Source of the DNA: Falsirhodobacter algicola
GTDB taxonomy: Bacteria > Pseudomonadota > Alphaproteobacteria > Rhodobacterales > Rhodobacteraceae
Direction: 5' to 3'
NCBI RefSeq assembly: GCF_018279165.1
Contig: NZ_CP047289.1
Span: 2,115,001-2,179,000 of the forward strand
DNA: 64,000 bases
Shown: piece after piece, positions 28,225 through 37,932 of the stretch
How the letters are laid out: every line of letters starts with the position of its first letter
Position numbering within the stretch: the first letter of the stretch is position 1
Program-made: the position numbers and the translations under genes
Notes under the pieces: generated by a model
What the model was told of the DNA's origin: nothing
Seen by the model: only the letters and a program-made list of their open reading frames with translations
Databases searched by the model: none

Positions 28225-29863
28225 TTACGTCATCGTCGGCGCGGGCAGCGCCGGTTGCGCCATGGCCTACCGGCTGGCCGAGGCGGGGCGGACCGTCACC
28301 GTGATCGAACATGGCGGCTCGGATCGCGGGCCGTTCATTCAGATGCCGGGGGCGCTGTCCTTTCCGATGAACATGCCCCGCTACGACTGGGGCTTCAGCA
28401 GTCAGCCCGAACCGCATCTGGGCGGGCGGCGGCTGGTGACGCCGCGGGGCAAGGTGATCGGCGGGTCGTCGTCGATCAACGGAATGGTCTATGTGCGCGG
28501 CCATGCGCGCGACTACGACCACTGGGCCGAGGCCGGGGCCGAGGGGTGGTCCTTTGCCGATGTGCTGCCCTATTTCCAGCGGATGGAGCAGTGGCACGGC
28601 CCGGTGCCCGATGACGGATGGCGCGGCACGGATGGCCCACTGCACATCACCCGTGGCCCGCGCCGCAATCCGCTGTTCGATGCCTTCATCGCGGCGGGGC
28701 AGGAGGCCGGCTATCCCCGGACCGAGGATTACAACGGCCGCCAGCAGGAAGGCTTTGGCCCGATGGAGGCGACGATCTGGAAGGGGCGGCGCTGGTCGGC
28801 CGCCAGCGCCTATCTGCGCCCCGCCTTGCGCACGGGCCGCGTCACGCTGATCCGGGCGATGGCGCAGCGCGTGGTGATGGACGGCGCCCGCGCCACCGGC
28901 GTGGAGGTCCTGCGCCGCGGCCGGGTGGAGGTGATCCCCGCCGCGCGCGAGGTGATCCTCGCGGCCTCGTCGATCAACACGCCGAAACTTCTGATGCTGT
29001 CGGGGATCGGGGATGGGGAGGCATTGGCCCGCCACGGGATCGAGGTCCGCGCCGACCGTCCGGGCGTGGGCGCGAACCTTCAGGATCATCTGGAGGTCTA
29101 TGTCCAATACGCCGCGCTGCAGCCGAACACGCTGTTCCGGTATTGGAACCTGCCGGGCAAGCTGCGGGTGGGGCTGCAATGGATGTCGCTGCATAGCGGC
29201 CTCGGCGCGTCGAACCAGTTCGAGGCCTGCGGCTTCATCCGCCATGCCGCCGGGGTCGAATATCCCGACATCCAGTACCACTTCCTGCCGCTGGCCGTGC
29301 GCTACGATGGCCGCGCGGCGGCCGAGGGGCATGGTTTTCAGGTGCATGTTGGGCCGATGCGGTCGAGATCGCGCGGCACGGTGACGCTGGCCGATGCCGA
29401 TCCCGGATCGGACCCGGTGATCCGCTTCAACTACATGTCCCATCCCGAGGATTGGGCCGAGTTCCGTGCCTGCATCCGCCTCACGCGCGAGATCTTCGCC
29501 CAAGAGGCCATGCGCCCGCATGTGAAGCACGAGATCCAGCCCGGCGCGGCCCTGCAATCGGACGATGCGATCGACGCCTTCATCCGGGAGCATGCCGAAA
29601 GCGCCTATCACCCCTGCGGCACGGCCCGGATGGGGCGCGCGGACGATCCGATGGCGGTGGTCGATCCCGAATGCCGGGTGATCGGCGCCGAGGGGCTGCG
29701 CGTGGCCGACAGCTCGATCTTTCCGCGCACCCCCAACGGCAATCTGAACGGGCCGAGCATCATGGTGGGGGAGCGGGCCTCGGATCTGATCCTTGACCGG
29801 CGCCTGCCTCCCGTGCATCTGACCCCGTGGATTCACCCCGATTGGGCGGAGAGCCAGCGCTGA
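28211..29863 (+). CDS. betA: Choline dehydrogenase
   Basis: 550-aa membrane-associated GMC flavoprotein that oxidises choline to betaine aldehyde. It has the N-terminal FAD dinucleotide fold [19 protein letters not shown], the GMC signature [18 protein letters not shown] (about residues 80-97), a second signature around [17 protein letters not shown], and the C-terminal [12 protein letters not shown] with catalytic His. The start at 28211 overlaps the end of betB by 14 bp; an in-frame ATG seven codons earlier is less likely. Length is normal (E. coli BetA 556 aa). Confidence 0.96.
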   Translation: MHPTDYVIVGAGSAGCAMAYRLAEAGRTVTVIEHGGSDRGPFIQMPGALSFPMNMPRYDWGFSSQPEPHLGGRRLVTPRGKVIGGSSSINGMVYVRGHARDYDHWAEAGAEGWSFADVLPYFQRMEQWHGPVPDDGWRGTDGPLHITRGPRRNPLFDAFIAAGQEAGYPRTEDYNGRQQEGFGPMEATIWKGRRWSAASAYLRPALRTGRVTLIRAMAQRVVMDGARATGVEVLRRGRVEVIPAAREVILAASSINTPKLLMLSGIGDGEALARHGIEVRADRPGVGANLQDHLEVYVQYAALQPNTLFRYWNLPGKLRVGLQWMSLHSGLGASNQFEACGFIRHAAGVEYPDIQYHFLPLAVRYDGRAAAEGHGFQVHVGPMRSRSRGTVTLADADPGSDPVIRFNYMSHPEDWAEFRACIRLTREIFAQEAMRPHVKHEIQPGAALQSDDAIDAFIREHAESAYHPCGTARMGRADDPMAVVDPECRVIGAEGLRVADSSIFPRTPNGNLNGPSIMVGERASDLILDRRLPPVHLTPWIHPDWAESQR

Positions 29864-29980
29864 GTTCACTTTCGGGTGTGCAAAATCCTGCCTTTGAATT
29901 AGCCTTGACGCGGCACGGTGCTAGTTGTCCATGCCACGGAGAAGGGGATGGTCCCCGACCCGAGCTTTTAGGAGTGAATC

Positions 29981-30124
29981 ATGTCGCTGACCGCCCGCAT
30001 CACCTGCGCCCTCTTCGTCGCCGCGCTGGCCGCCGCCTGCGCCCCCAAGCGCGAGGAAGTGGTCGTTACGCAACCCGCCCCTGTCACCACCGAGCCGACC
30101 TATACCGGCAAATACGGCAGCTGA
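29981..30124 (+). CDS. Small predicted lipoprotein (47 aa)
   Basis: Lipoprotein-type signal: TARITCALFVAALAAAC, with Cys at about residue 21 as the acylation site, then a short Thr/Pro-rich mature part ending in TYTGKYGS. AGGAG lies 6 bp before ATG. A small GGGGA/TCCCC hairpin and a TTGACG lie upstream. Short lipoproteins of this kind are common in Rhodobacteraceae; the function is unknown. Confidence 0.7.
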   Translation: MSLTARITCALFVAALAAACAPKREEVVVTQPAPVTTEPTYTGKYGS

Positions 30125-30175
30125 TGATGACGCGCGGCGGGGCATCGCGCCCCGCCCGCCTTTGACTGGACCACC

Positions 30176-30565
30176 ATGCAGAAACATCGCGGGTTCCCGG
30201 GCCGCCTTACGGGAACCGATCACCAATTCACCATTCGCCGCGCCTCCAAGGAGGGGCCGACGAAGATCATCCGCCGCGAACGCTTCCGCGACCGCAAGAA
30301 CGTGGACCGCGCCGCGGACGAAGCGTTCATGGCCGCGCTCTGGGCGCATTTCGGCGAGGACCCGTTCGAGCGGGGCAATCTGGACGCCGGCCGCCTGTCA
30401 TGGCTGTTCGGCCGCGAGGTGGTGCCCGCCGAGGATCCGTTCGACCCGCAGGATTACGACGCGCTGCTGCGCATCGACCGCGCCCGGGCCGAGGCTGCGT
30501 TCCCCGCCGTCTTCGCCCCGGATGCCCCCCCGGTCACCTTCGACGACGATGACTGGGACGACTGA
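30176..30565 (+). CDS. Hypothetical protein, acidic C-terminus
   Basis: 129 aa, soluble, no signal peptide. The N-terminal half is basic (RRASKEGPTKIIRRERFRDR), and the C-terminus ends in an acidic run DDDDWDD. I do not recognise a domain. Codon usage matches the neighbours, and the frame is open with normal third-position GC, so it is probably real. It lies 51 bp after the small lipoprotein gene, possibly in one transcript. Confidence 0.65.
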   Translation: MQKHRGFPGRLTGTDHQFTIRRASKEGPTKIIRRERFRDRKNVDRAADEAFMAALWAHFGEDPFERGNLDAGRLSWLFGREVVPAEDPFDPQDYDALLRIDRARAEAAFPAVFAPDAPPVTFDDDDWDD

Positions 30566-30688
30566 CACGAACCGTGATCGCCGTCGGCGTCGCCCCGCCG
30601 AGCGCGCGAGGACGTGAAAGAATGAGCCTTTCCGCCGTCACCGGTTCGGATAGATTGCCCTGATAAGAATGTACGAGGAGGCCGAGCA

Positions 30689-30946
30689 ATGGCAAAAACG
30701 AAAATCATGATCCTGGGCGCAGCGCTCGCGATGGCCGCTGTGGCGGGCTGCTCGCCGCAGCCCTATGGCAACGCCTATGGCTACAACAACTCGCCCGTGA
30801 ACAATGCGGCGGTCCGCACGCTGGGCGGCGCAGCCGCAGGTGCGGTCATCGCGGACGCCACGGGCGGCGGCAAGACCAAGGGCGCACTGATCGGCGCCAT
30901 CGCGGGTGGCGGCTCCTGCGCCGTTCCCGGCCAGAACTGCAACTGA
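30689..30946 (+). CDS. Small glycine-zipper lipoprotein (85 aa)
   Basis: Lipobox AVAGC at about residues 17-21, then a short Asn/Tyr-rich segment and a glycine-zipper stretch (GGAAAGAVIADATGGGKTKG, followed by ALIGAIAGGG), like SlyB/OsmB-type outer-membrane lipoproteins. Ends with Cys pairs (SCAVPGQNCN). GAGGAGG lies about 8 bp upstream of ATG, and a strong terminator follows. Function unknown. Confidence 0.75.
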   Translation: MAKTKIMILGAALAMAAVAGCSPQPYGNAYGYNNSPVNNAAVRTLGGAAAGAVIADATGGGKTKGALIGAIAGGGSCAVPGQNCN

Positions 30947-30951
30947 TCAAA

Positions 30952-30976
30952 AAGGCCGCCTTCGGGCGGCCTTCTT
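30952..30976 (+). terminator. Rho-independent terminator after the glycine-zipper lipoprotein
   Basis: 9-bp perfect stem AAGGCCGCC/GGCGGCCTT, loop TTCG, then CTTC; A-rich on the other side, so it may also serve the converging DnaJ-domain gene. Confidence 0.85.
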
Positions 30977-31659
30977 CATGCGGCCTGACGGGAGTTGATC
31001 TCATCCCAGGCGCGGTTGATGTGGATCAGCCGCTCCTCGGCCAGACGGATCGCCTCGTGCGGGACGCCGCGGGCCACCAGCACATCGGGATGGTTGGCGC
31101 GCACGGCCTTCTTCCACGCGCTGCGGACCTGCTCCAGCGGGGCATCGGCCTCGACGCCCAGCACGTCATAGGGATCGCAGCCGTTCGGCCCGGCGAAGCG
31201 GTTGCGCAGCAGCCGGAAGCACCGATCCCCCACGCCGAAGATGCGGGCCACTTCGCGCAGGAACAGATCCTCGGATTCCGAATAGGTGCCGTCGGCGGTG
31301 GCGATCTGGAACAGCCCCTCCAGCACATCGGTCAGCACCTCGCAATCGCCGCGGAACATGTCGGCGATCTTCTGGGCATAGGCGTCGAACCCCGCCACGT
31401 CCTGCCGGGCGAGGTTGAAGACGCGGGCGGCGTTCTGCTCCTCCCCCTTGGGGATGGCGAAGATGCGGCGGAAGGCGGCGACTTCGCTGCGCGACACCTC
31501 GCCATCGGCCTTGGCCATCTTGGCACCAAGGCCGATCACCGCGATGGTGAACGCGACCGAACGTTCCGGAGGCATGCGCAGCCGTCCGAACACCTCGGAC
31601 AAGGGTTCGCCATGGGCAAGCGCCGCAAGGGCGGCGGTGATGCGGGACCAGATGGACAT
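30976..31659 (-). CDS. DjlA-like co-chaperone (TerB-like plus J domain)
   Basis: 227 aa. A TerB/DjlA-type helical domain (about residues 35-150, with KADGEVSRSEVAAFRRIF and TADGTYSESEDLFLREVARI) is followed by a C-terminal J domain (DPYDVLGVEADAPLEQV, HPD in RANHPDVLVA) that would stimulate a DnaK ATPase. E. coli DjlA has an N-terminal membrane anchor; here only a short segment precedes the TerB-like domain. ATG at 31659 was chosen because the promoter -10 ends 7 bp upstream. Confidence 0.88.
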   Translation of the reverse strand: MSIWSRITAALAALAHGEPLSEVFGRLRMPPERSVAFTIAVIGLGAKMAKADGEVSRSEVAAFRRIFAIPKGEEQNAARVFNLARQDVAGFDAYAQKIADMFRGDCEVLTDVLEGLFQIATADGTYSESEDLFLREVARIFGVGDRCFRLLRNRFAGPNGCDPYDVLGVEADAPLEQVRSAWKKAVRANHPDVLVARGVPHEAIRLAEERLIHINRAWDEINSRQAA

Positions 31660-31666
31660 GACGCCC

Positions 31667-31695
31667 ATCATAGCGCGTTCCGCGCCGTCTGTCAG
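31667..31695 (-). promoter_or_regulatory. Promoter of the DjlA-like gene
   Basis: On the minus strand: -35 CTGACA (31690-31695), 17-bp spacer, -10 TATGAT (31667-31672), 7 bp before ATG. It implies a leaderless message. The -35 lies within the stop region of the upstream GNAT gene. Confidence 0.7.
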
Positions 31696-32177
31696 AGGAA
31701 TTTCTGCATCAGAAGCAGATCGAGCCATTGGCCCCATTTGAACCCGCAGCGCGGGATCGTCGCGGCCATCTCGTATCCGAGGGCGGCGTGAAAGCCGATC
31801 CCTTCGGTATTGGCCGAGCTGACCCCCGCGATCATGGAGTTCACGCCCCGCGCCTTGGCATGATCCTCCACCGCGCCCATCAGCGCCCGGCCAAGGCCGC
31901 GCCCCTTCGCGCGCGGCACGAGGCTGACCGTGTTTTCCATGGTGAAGCGGTATCCGGGGCCGCCGCGGAACTGGGCATAGGTGGCAAAACCCATGATGTC
32001 CTCGGCATCCTCGGCGACGAAGAAGGCAAATCCCTGACCGTGCCGTTCGCGGATCGCGGCCTCCACCTCGGCCGGGGTCTTCTCCACCTCCGAGAAATTG
32101 GCGAGGGTGTCGGTGATCATGACGTTCCAGATCGTACGGATCCGGGGGGCATCGGCCAGCGTGGCGGGGCGGATCAT
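31692..32177 (-). CDS. GNAT N-acetyltransferase, phosphinothricin acetyltransferase-like
   Basis: 161-aa acetyl-CoA-dependent transferase. The acetyl-CoA loop is VPRAKGRGLGRALM (about residues 87-100), and the C-terminal GFHAALGYEMAATIPRCGFKWG matches the Pat/Bar/YncA group, whose members acetylate phosphinothricin, methionine sulfone or related amino acids. The true substrate is unknown. Downstream of ppx with a 34-bp gap, so possibly on the ppk1-ppx transcript. Confidence 0.85.
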   Translation of the reverse strand: MIRPATLADAPRIRTIWNVMITDTLANFSEVEKTPAEVEAAIRERHGQGFAFFVAEDAEDIMGFATYAQFRGGPGYRFTMENTVSLVPRAKGRGLGRALMGAVEDHAKARGVNSMIAGVSSANTEGIGFHAALGYEMAATIPRCGFKWGQWLDLLLMQKFL

Positions 32178-32211
32178 CGCAAAGCCTCCTTCGGGGGGAT
32201 GGGCGCGTGGC

Positions 32212-33753
32212 TCATGGCTCGCGGATTTCGGAACTGGCCTGCAACGCGTTCACCAGCGATTTGAACCGCGACTGCGCCACCTCGCCGAACAGGGCCTTGC
32301 CCTGCGTCGTCAGGCGCAGCGTCAGCACGCGCTTGCGCGGCTTCCACGACAGCTCTCCGGCCTGCGACAGATCGTCCATCGCGAACATCGCGCCAAAGCG
32401 CATGGCCTTGCCCAGCACCTCGGCATCGCGCAACTCCTCGGCATCGAGCAGCGAGAACAGCCGTTCGAACCGGGTGCCCGCGCGGCTGTTCTTGTAGCGG
32501 TGCAGCAGCGCCAGCCCAAGGAAGACCCGCCCCGGATGGTCCAGCCCGCCGAGGTTGGCGCGCGTCGCGTTGTCGAAACACAGCTCGGCCCGGTAATCGG
32601 GATGGGCGCGCCATGTCGTATCGTGCAGCAGGCAGGCGGCCTTCATCAGGCGCAGCCGGTCGGCGGGCGCATCCTCGAAGATGGGCAGCAGGAACTGGAA
32701 CAGCGTCTTGCCGAAGCCGGGCATCCGGGCCGAACTCGCCTCGCTGGCGCGGGCCGCCTCGATCAACGGATCGCGTTCGCGCAGGCGTTTGGGCATCTGT
32801 TCGTACAGCAGCCCCTCGCGGATCCCGTAGGAGGAGATGTCGATCTCGGACGGATCGAACATCTCCACCAATTCGCGCAGCACTTCGCAGGCATAGGGCA
32901 CGAGGTCCATCCGCTCCGCCGATGTGCCGGTGGCCGAGCGCAATTCGCCAAGGTCCGAACGCCCGATCCAGTCCAGCGTCTCCAAGAGGTCGGCGGGCTG
33001 CATGCGGTATTCGTGCAGCACCGTCAGGGGATAGTGCCGCCGCTCCATGTCCAGCCGCGCGATCACCCGCCACGACCCGCCCACGAGGAAGATGCGGTCG
33101 CGGCGCGGCTGGATCAGATCGCGCAGCGGCTCCAGCACCTCGCGGATATGGGCGCGGCGTTCCTTCACGCCGCCGGGCACCTGTTGCAGGCGGAACGGGC
33201 CGAGCGGGGTGGTGCCGCGGGCGCCGACCTCGCCGGTGCTGATGCGCGCCAGTTCCATCGAGTTGCCGCCGATGTCGCAGACGATGCCCTGCGCGCCGGG
33301 CCAGCCCAACAGCACGCCCTGCGCCGAAAGGCGCGCCTCCTGATCGCCGTCGATCACCCGCAGCTTCAGCCCGGTCAGCGCCTCCACCTGCGCGTGGAAT
33401 TCCGGCCCGTCCTCGGCCTCGCGGACGGCGGCGGTGGCGACCACGCTCATATCCTTGATGCCCATGCCGCGCGCCAGCACGGCAAAGCGGTGCAGCGCCG
33501 CCAGCGCCCGTTCGCGCCCCTTGGGGTTCAACCGGTTCGTCTGCGCCAGACCGAGGCCCAGACCGCACATGACCTTTTCGTTGAAGAAATAGGCCGGGCT
33601 GCGGGCCGCGCCGTCGAACACGACCATCCGCACCGAGTTGGAGCCGACATCCACCACCCCGACCCGGCGCAGCGCGCGCACGGAGGGATCGTTGAACAGG
33701 GGGCGCCCGAAGAGGGCGGCCTCCTGGGCGGTGGTCGGTGTCACACGGGTCAT
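32212..33753 (-). CDS. ppx: Exopolyphosphatase (Ppx/GppA)
   Basis: 513-aa phosphatase that releases Pi from polyphosphate ends. The N-terminal actin-like ATPase fold has VVDVGSNSVRMVVFDG (about residues 33-48) and CDIGGNSMELARI (about 165-177); the C-terminal part carries HD-like helices (ACLLHDTTWRAHPDYRAEL). It lies 40 bp after ppk1 in the same direction, the usual ppk-ppx pairing. Confidence 0.94.
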   Translation of the reverse strand: MTRVTPTTAQEAALFGRPLFNDPSVRALRRVGVVDVGSNSVRMVVFDGAARSPAYFFNEKVMCGLGLGLAQTNRLNPKGRERALAALHRFAVLARGMGIKDMSVVATAAVREAEDGPEFHAQVEALTGLKLRVIDGDQEARLSAQGVLLGWPGAQGIVCDIGGNSMELARISTGEVGARGTTPLGPFRLQQVPGGVKERRAHIREVLEPLRDLIQPRRDRIFLVGGSWRVIARLDMERRHYPLTVLHEYRMQPADLLETLDWIGRSDLGELRSATGTSAERMDLVPYACEVLRELVEMFDPSEIDISSYGIREGLLYEQMPKRLRERDPLIEAARASEASSARMPGFGKTLFQFLLPIFEDAPADRLRLMKAACLLHDTTWRAHPDYRAELCFDNATRANLGGLDHPGRVFLGLALLHRYKNSRAGTRFERLFSLLDAEELRDAEVLGKAMRFGAMFAMDDLSQAGELSWKPRKRVLTLRLTTQGKALFGEVAQSRFKSLVNALQASSEIREP

Positions 33754-33793
33754 TCTCGTCTCCCTGACGCGAAAGATGATCGGGCTTGGGCGC

Positions 33794-35986
33794 TCACTCG
33801 GCCTTCCTCGGATCGTCGAAGCTGTGGGTCAGGCGCGGCACGTCCTTGTCCCCGGCGGTTCCCCGGCCCGAAAGCGAGGGGTTCTCCATGAAGAAGCAAT
33901 GGCAGGAGAAGAGTTTCTCCCCCGGTCCGGCTTCGGGGCGCAGATAGCGCCCGTCGGCGGTCAGCACCCAGCTTTGCGCCTCGTCGGCCATGTTGGCGGC
34001 CATGATCTGATCGGTGATCTGCGCCTTGACGGTGGGGTTCGTAGCCTCCACCAGCGTCTCGACGCGGCGGTTGAGGTTGCGCCCCATCCAATCGGCCGAG
34101 GAGAAGAACACCCGCGCCTTCTTGGAGGGCAGCCCCTCGCCATTGCCGAAGCAGACGATGCGGCTGTGTTCGAGGAACCGCCCGACGATGGATTTCACGC
34201 GGATATTCTCGGACAGGCCCCGGATGCCGGGGCGCAGGCCGCAGATGCCGCGGATCACCAGATCGATGCGCACCCCGGCGCGGCTGGCGGCATAGAGGGC
34301 GTCGATCACCTCCGGCTCGATCAGGGCGTTCATCTTGGCCCAGATGGCGGCCGGGCGGCCCGCACGGGCATGGGCGGCCTCGGCGGCGATCAGTTCCAGC
34401 AGGCGGGGCTTCATGCCGCTGGGAGAGATGGCGAGGTTCTCCAGCCCCTCGGGCTGCACATAGCCCGAGAGGTAGTTGAACACCTTGGTCGCATCCCGCC
34501 CCAAGGCGGCATCGCAGGTGAAGAAGCTCAGATCGGTGTAGATCCGCGCGGTGATCGGGTGGTAGTTGCCCGTCCCATAATGGGTGTAGGTGACGAGGTG
34601 ATCGCCCTCGCGCCGGACCACGGTGCTGATCTTGGCATGGGTCTTGTAGTTGACGAAGCCATAGACGACATGCGCCCCCGACCGTTCCAGACGGCGCGAC
34701 TGGCGGATGTTCGCGGCCTCGTCGAAGCGGGCCTTCAACTCGACCAGCGCGGTGACCGATTTCCCCGCCTCGGCCGCTTCGCACAGCGCCGAGACGATCG
34801 GGCTGTCGGTGGAGGTGCGATAGAGCGTCTGCTTGATCGCCAGCACATCGGGATCGTTCGCGGCCTGTTGCAGGAAACGCACCACCATGTCGAACGTCTC
34901 GTAGGGGTGGTGCAGCAGCATGTCCTTCTGGCGGATCGCGGCGAACATGTCGCCTTCGAAATCCTGCACGCGTTCGGGCACGCGCGGCGTGAAGGTCGGC
35001 CACAAAAGATCGGGGCGGGAGGAGAGGACCAGTTCCTTCAGGTCCGAGAGGCCGATCAGGCCGCGCACCTGAACGATCTCGTCGTCGGTGACGGCAAGCT
35101 CGTCCTTGATCAGGGCGAACAGATCCTCGGGGGCGCCGGTGCTGATCGTCAGGCGGATCACATCGCCGCGGCGGCGGCGTTTCAGCGCCGTCTCGAACTC
35201 GCGGACCAGATCCTCGGCCTCTTCCTCCACCTCGAGGTCGCTGTCGCGCAGCACGCGGAAGGTGCAGTGACCGCGGCTGATATAGCCGGGGAACAGCCGG
35301 TCGAGATGCAGGAGCAGCAGATCCTCCAGCGGCAGGACCCGATGCTCGCCCGCGCGGCCGGGCAGGGCGATGAAGCGCGCCACCTGCGCCGGAACCGGCA
35401 GCAGGGCCTGAAGCGGGCGCCCGTCGCTGCTCCGCTCCAACTCCAGCCCAAGGCAGAAGCCGGTATTGGGGATGAAGGGGAAGGGGTGCGCGGGGTCGAT
35501 CGCCAGCGGCGACAGGACCGGGAACACCGCCGACAGGAAATGCTGTTCCAGATGGCGCTGATCGGCCTTGGTCAGCTTGGACCGGGTCATCATGCGGATG
35601 CCCTGCGCCTGCATCTGGCGGCGCAGCTGATTGTAGACCAGCTGCTGGCGGCGCATCAGCCCGCGGGCCTGAACGTTGATCAGATCAAGCTGCTCCACCG
35701 GGCTGCGGCCATCGGCCGAATGGCCGGGATTGGACCGCCGCGCCAGCGCCCGAAGGCCCGCGACGCGCACCGTGTAGAATTCGTCGAGATTCGTGTCCGA
35801 GATGGACAGGAAGCGCAGCCGCTCCAGCAGCGGGACGTTCGGATTGGATGCCTCCTCAAGCACGCGCTGGTTGAAGCCGAGCCAGCTCAACTCGCGATTG
35901 AAGAAGCGCCCGGGGCCGTCGAGATCGGCGGCGGGCATCGCGACGGCGTCGCGCGGATCGGTGCGGAGAAAATCAGCAAGGGTCAT
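33794..35986 (-). CDS. ppk1: Polyphosphate kinase 1
   Basis: 730-aa enzyme that polymerises the gamma phosphate of ATP into polyphosphate through a phosphohistidine. The catalytic His is in [19 protein letters not shown] (about residue 460), with the PLD-like C-terminal domains after it ([19 protein letters not shown]). The N-terminal [16 protein letters not shown] is typical. The promoter shows a putative Pho box. First gene of ppk1-ppx-GNAT. Confidence 0.97.
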   Translation of the reverse strand: MTLADFLRTDPRDAVAMPAADLDGPGRFFNRELSWLGFNQRVLEEASNPNVPLLERLRFLSISDTNLDEFYTVRVAGLRALARRSNPGHSADGRSPVEQLDLINVQARGLMRRQQLVYNQLRRQMQAQGIRMMTRSKLTKADQRHLEQHFLSAVFPVLSPLAIDPAHPFPFIPNTGFCLGLELERSSDGRPLQALLPVPAQVARFIALPGRAGEHRVLPLEDLLLLHLDRLFPGYISRGHCTFRVLRDSDLEVEEEAEDLVREFETALKRRRRGDVIRLTISTGAPEDLFALIKDELAVTDDEIVQVRGLIGLSDLKELVLSSRPDLLWPTFTPRVPERVQDFEGDMFAAIRQKDMLLHHPYETFDMVVRFLQQAANDPDVLAIKQTLYRTSTDSPIVSALCEAAEAGKSVTALVELKARFDEAANIRQSRRLERSGAHVVYGFVNYKTHAKISTVVRREGDHLVTYTHYGTGNYHPITARIYTDLSFFTCDAALGRDATKVFNYLSGYVQPEGLENLAISPSGMKPRLLELIAAEAAHARAGRPAAIWAKMNALIEPEVIDALYAASRAGVRIDLVIRGICGLRPGIRGLSENIRVKSIVGRFLEHSRIVCFGNGEGLPSKKARVFFSSADWMGRNLNRRVETLVEATNPTVKAQITDQIMAANMADEAQSWVLTADGRYLRPEAGPGEKLFSCHCFFMENPSLSGRGTAGDKDVPRLTHSFDDPRKAE

Positions 35987-35995
35987 GTCTGCGCG

Positions 35996-36039
35996 ATATA
36001 ATCCGCCTTGGCGCCTGTCGTGTGAATGTTTTGTAACAG
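35996..36039 (-). promoter_or_regulatory. ppk1 promoter with a possible Pho box
   Basis: Minus-strand CTGTTAC-AAAA-CATTCAC (36022-36039) resembles the PhoB pattern of two 7-bp repeats spaced by 4 (5/7 and 4/7 matches to CTGTCAT). It ends 20 bp before a -10 TTATAT (35996-36001), which is 9 bp from the ppk1 ATG. The spacing is about one helical turn longer than in classic Pho promoters. Confidence 0.45.
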
Positions 36040-36055
36040 GCGGGAAGCGCCCATG

Positions 36056-36727
36056 TCACCCGTTATCCTCCAGCACCTCGGTGGCGAGTTGACGCGTCAC
36101 CGGGCGCTGCTGGGCCAGCGCCCGTGCATCGAGCGCGGCGACCAGCGCCCGCGCGGTGCCCAGATCGCGTTCCATCCGCGCCACGAGGAACGCCACGAGC
36201 GAGGGGGCCACCGTGATCTGCCGGTCGGCGAACAGCTTGACCAGCACCGCCGAGAGGAGCGGATCGTCCGGCGGTTCCAGCCGCGCGGTGGGCATCGCCT
36301 GCATCCGGCTGGCGGCATCGGGCAGGTCCAAGCCCCAATCGCGCGGCGGGGCCGAGGCCGTCACCAGAAAGGGGCGGCGGCGTTCGGCCAGAAGGTTGTG
36401 CAGGTGAAACAGCGCGGCCTCGGCCTCGGCGTCGCCGGCGAGGTGGTCGGCATCCTCGAGGGCGACGGCGGCCTCGCGCGCCAGCGCATCGAGATCCGTG
36501 CCCGGAAGCGCGGCGGAATCCACCAGAACGGCATCGGCCTCGGCGGCCCAGACATGGGCCAGATGCGTCTTGCCCGCGCCATGGGGGCCGATCAGGATCA
36601 TCCGGCCCTGCGGCCAGTCGCGCCAGCCGTCCAGCGCCGCCAGCGCCAGCGCATTGGCCGGAGAGACGAACAGGTCCGCCCGTCCCAGCGCCGGCCGGGC
36701 CGGCAGGTCGAAGGCCAGTTGCCTCAC
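36056..36727 (-). CDS. hda: DnaA-related replication regulator Hda
   Basis: 223-aa DnaA-family AAA protein that, with the sliding clamp, converts DnaA-ATP to DnaA-ADP. Short N-terminus VRQLAFDLPARP, with a clamp-binding-like QLAFDLP; the Walker A motif GPHGAGKTHLAHVWA (about residues 48-62), Walker B ALEDADHL, and no DNA-binding domain IV, as in Hda. The start is GTG (36727), which overlaps the upstream stop as GTGA. It follows perM. Confidence 0.9.
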   Translation of the reverse strand: MRQLAFDLPARPALGRADLFVSPANALALAALDGWRDWPQGRMILIGPHGAGKTHLAHVWAAEADAVLVDSAALPGTDLDALAREAAVALEDADHLAGDAEAEAALFHLHNLLAERRRPFLVTASAPPRDWGLDLPDAASRMQAMPTARLEPPDDPLLSAVLVKLFADRQITVAPSLVAFLVARMERDLGTARALVAALDARALAQQRPVTRQLATEVLEDNG

Positions 36728-37803
36728 CCCTGATCTTCCCCCGGAGATCGGTCCTCCACCCCGTGATACAGGCGGCTGGCGCGGTATTGCGACAGGCCGA
36801 ACCGCGCCAGAACGCCGATCGCGGCGGCCACCGGCACCGCCACCAAGAGCCCGACGAAGCCGAACATCGCCCCGAAGGCCGACAGCGCGAACAGCAGCCA
36901 GACCGGATGCAGCCCGACCGAATGGCCGACGAGGCGCGGGGTCAGGATGTTGCCCTCCACGAACTGGCCGGATTGGAAGATCGCCCAGACGAGGATGATC
37001 TGCCACCATTCTCCCCAGAACTGGAACAGCGCGAGCCCGATCGCAAGCCCGCCGCCCACCAGCGCGCCGACATAGGGAATGAAGGTCAGAAAGCCCGCGA
37101 TGGCCCCGACGATCGCGCCGAAGTTCAGCCCCGCCGCCATCAGCGCCACGGCATAATAGATGCCGAGCACGAGGCACACCGTCGTCTGCCCGCGCACGAA
37201 ACCGGCCAGCGCGCGGTCGATCTCCTTGGCAAGCTCGCGGATGGTGGGGGCATGATCCAGCGGCAGCAGCGCGTCGATCCGCGCCACCATCTTGTCCCAG
37301 TCCAGAAGCATGTAGAAGGCCACCACCGGCACGACGATGATGAACACCACCGCGTTGATGACCCCGAAGACCGAGGTGATGAGCGTGTTGGCCATCTGCC
37401 CGCCGCGCTGCTGGATCGTCTGGCCCAGCGAATCGAGCGTCTGGCGGATGGTGGAGGTTTCGTCGTTCAGCTGCGGGAAACGTTCCAGAAGGAAGGTCTG
37501 CAACTGGCGGAAGATGTCGGGGGCCACGTTGATCAGCTGGGTCAGCTGGCTGATCAGCGTCGGGATCACCGCCAGCACCAGCAGCACCACGATCACCACG
37601 CCCAGAATGGCGATGATGGCGGTGGCGGCGGCGCGGTTCAGGCCCAGACGCTCCAGCCGGTCGGCCACGGGATCGAGGAAATAGGCCACCGCCCCCCCGA
37701 CGAGGAAGGGCAGGATCACATCCCCGAGGAACCACAGCGTGATGAGGAACAGGAACGCGGCGACCCCCCACCATTTCGCCTGGTTGAACTCGGTCAGCCG
37801 CAT
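36724..37803 (-). CDS. AI-2E/PerM family membrane protein
   Basis: 359 aa with about eight membrane helices, a long soluble loop (about residues 85-150) and the family motifs IPYVGALVGG and EGNILTPRLVGHSVGLHP. Members export or import varied small molecules or act as Na+/H+ antiporters; the substrate here is not predictable. GAGGA lies 5 bp before ATG. It is upstream of and coupled to hda, a frequent pairing in proteobacteria. Confidence 0.88.
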   Translation of the reverse strand: MRLTEFNQAKWWGVAAFLFLITLWFLGDVILPFLVGGAVAYFLDPVADRLERLGLNRAAATAIIAILGVVIVVLLVLAVIPTLISQLTQLINVAPDIFRQLQTFLLERFPQLNDETSTIRQTLDSLGQTIQQRGGQMANTLITSVFGVINAVVFIIVVPVVAFYMLLDWDKMVARIDALLPLDHAPTIRELAKEIDRALAGFVRGQTTVCLVLGIYYAVALMAAGLNFGAIVGAIAGFLTFIPYVGALVGGGLAIGLALFQFWGEWWQIILVWAIFQSGQFVEGNILTPRLVGHSVGLHPVWLLFALSAFGAMFGFVGLLVAVPVAAAIGVLARFGLSQYRASRLYHGVEDRSPGEDQG

Positions 37804-37875
37804 CGGATCCTCATCGCTGTCATCTGACAGGAATGGCGCAAGCGGCTGTTCCGCGCAAGGGTTCGCGCAGGGTGC

Positions 37876-37903
37876 TTGCTTGCGGGGGGCCAACGCCCTA
37901 AAC
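37876..37903 (+). promoter_or_regulatory. proS promoter
   Basis: -35 TTGCTT (37876-37881), 16-bp spacer, -10 CTAAAC (37898-37903), 29 bp before the chosen ATG. Confidence 0.55.
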
Positions 37904-37932
37904 CCCATGCAACCCGTGATGTTGGAGCCGCC

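Noticed and set aside
29905-29935. TTGACG upstream of the small lipoprotein as a full promoter
   Set aside because: No acceptable -10 lies 16-18 bp downstream (TCCATG is poor), so I did not list it.
33638-36001. 787-codon plus-strand frame opposite ppk1
   Set aside because: Antisense of ppk1; no recognisable domain and no ribosome site.
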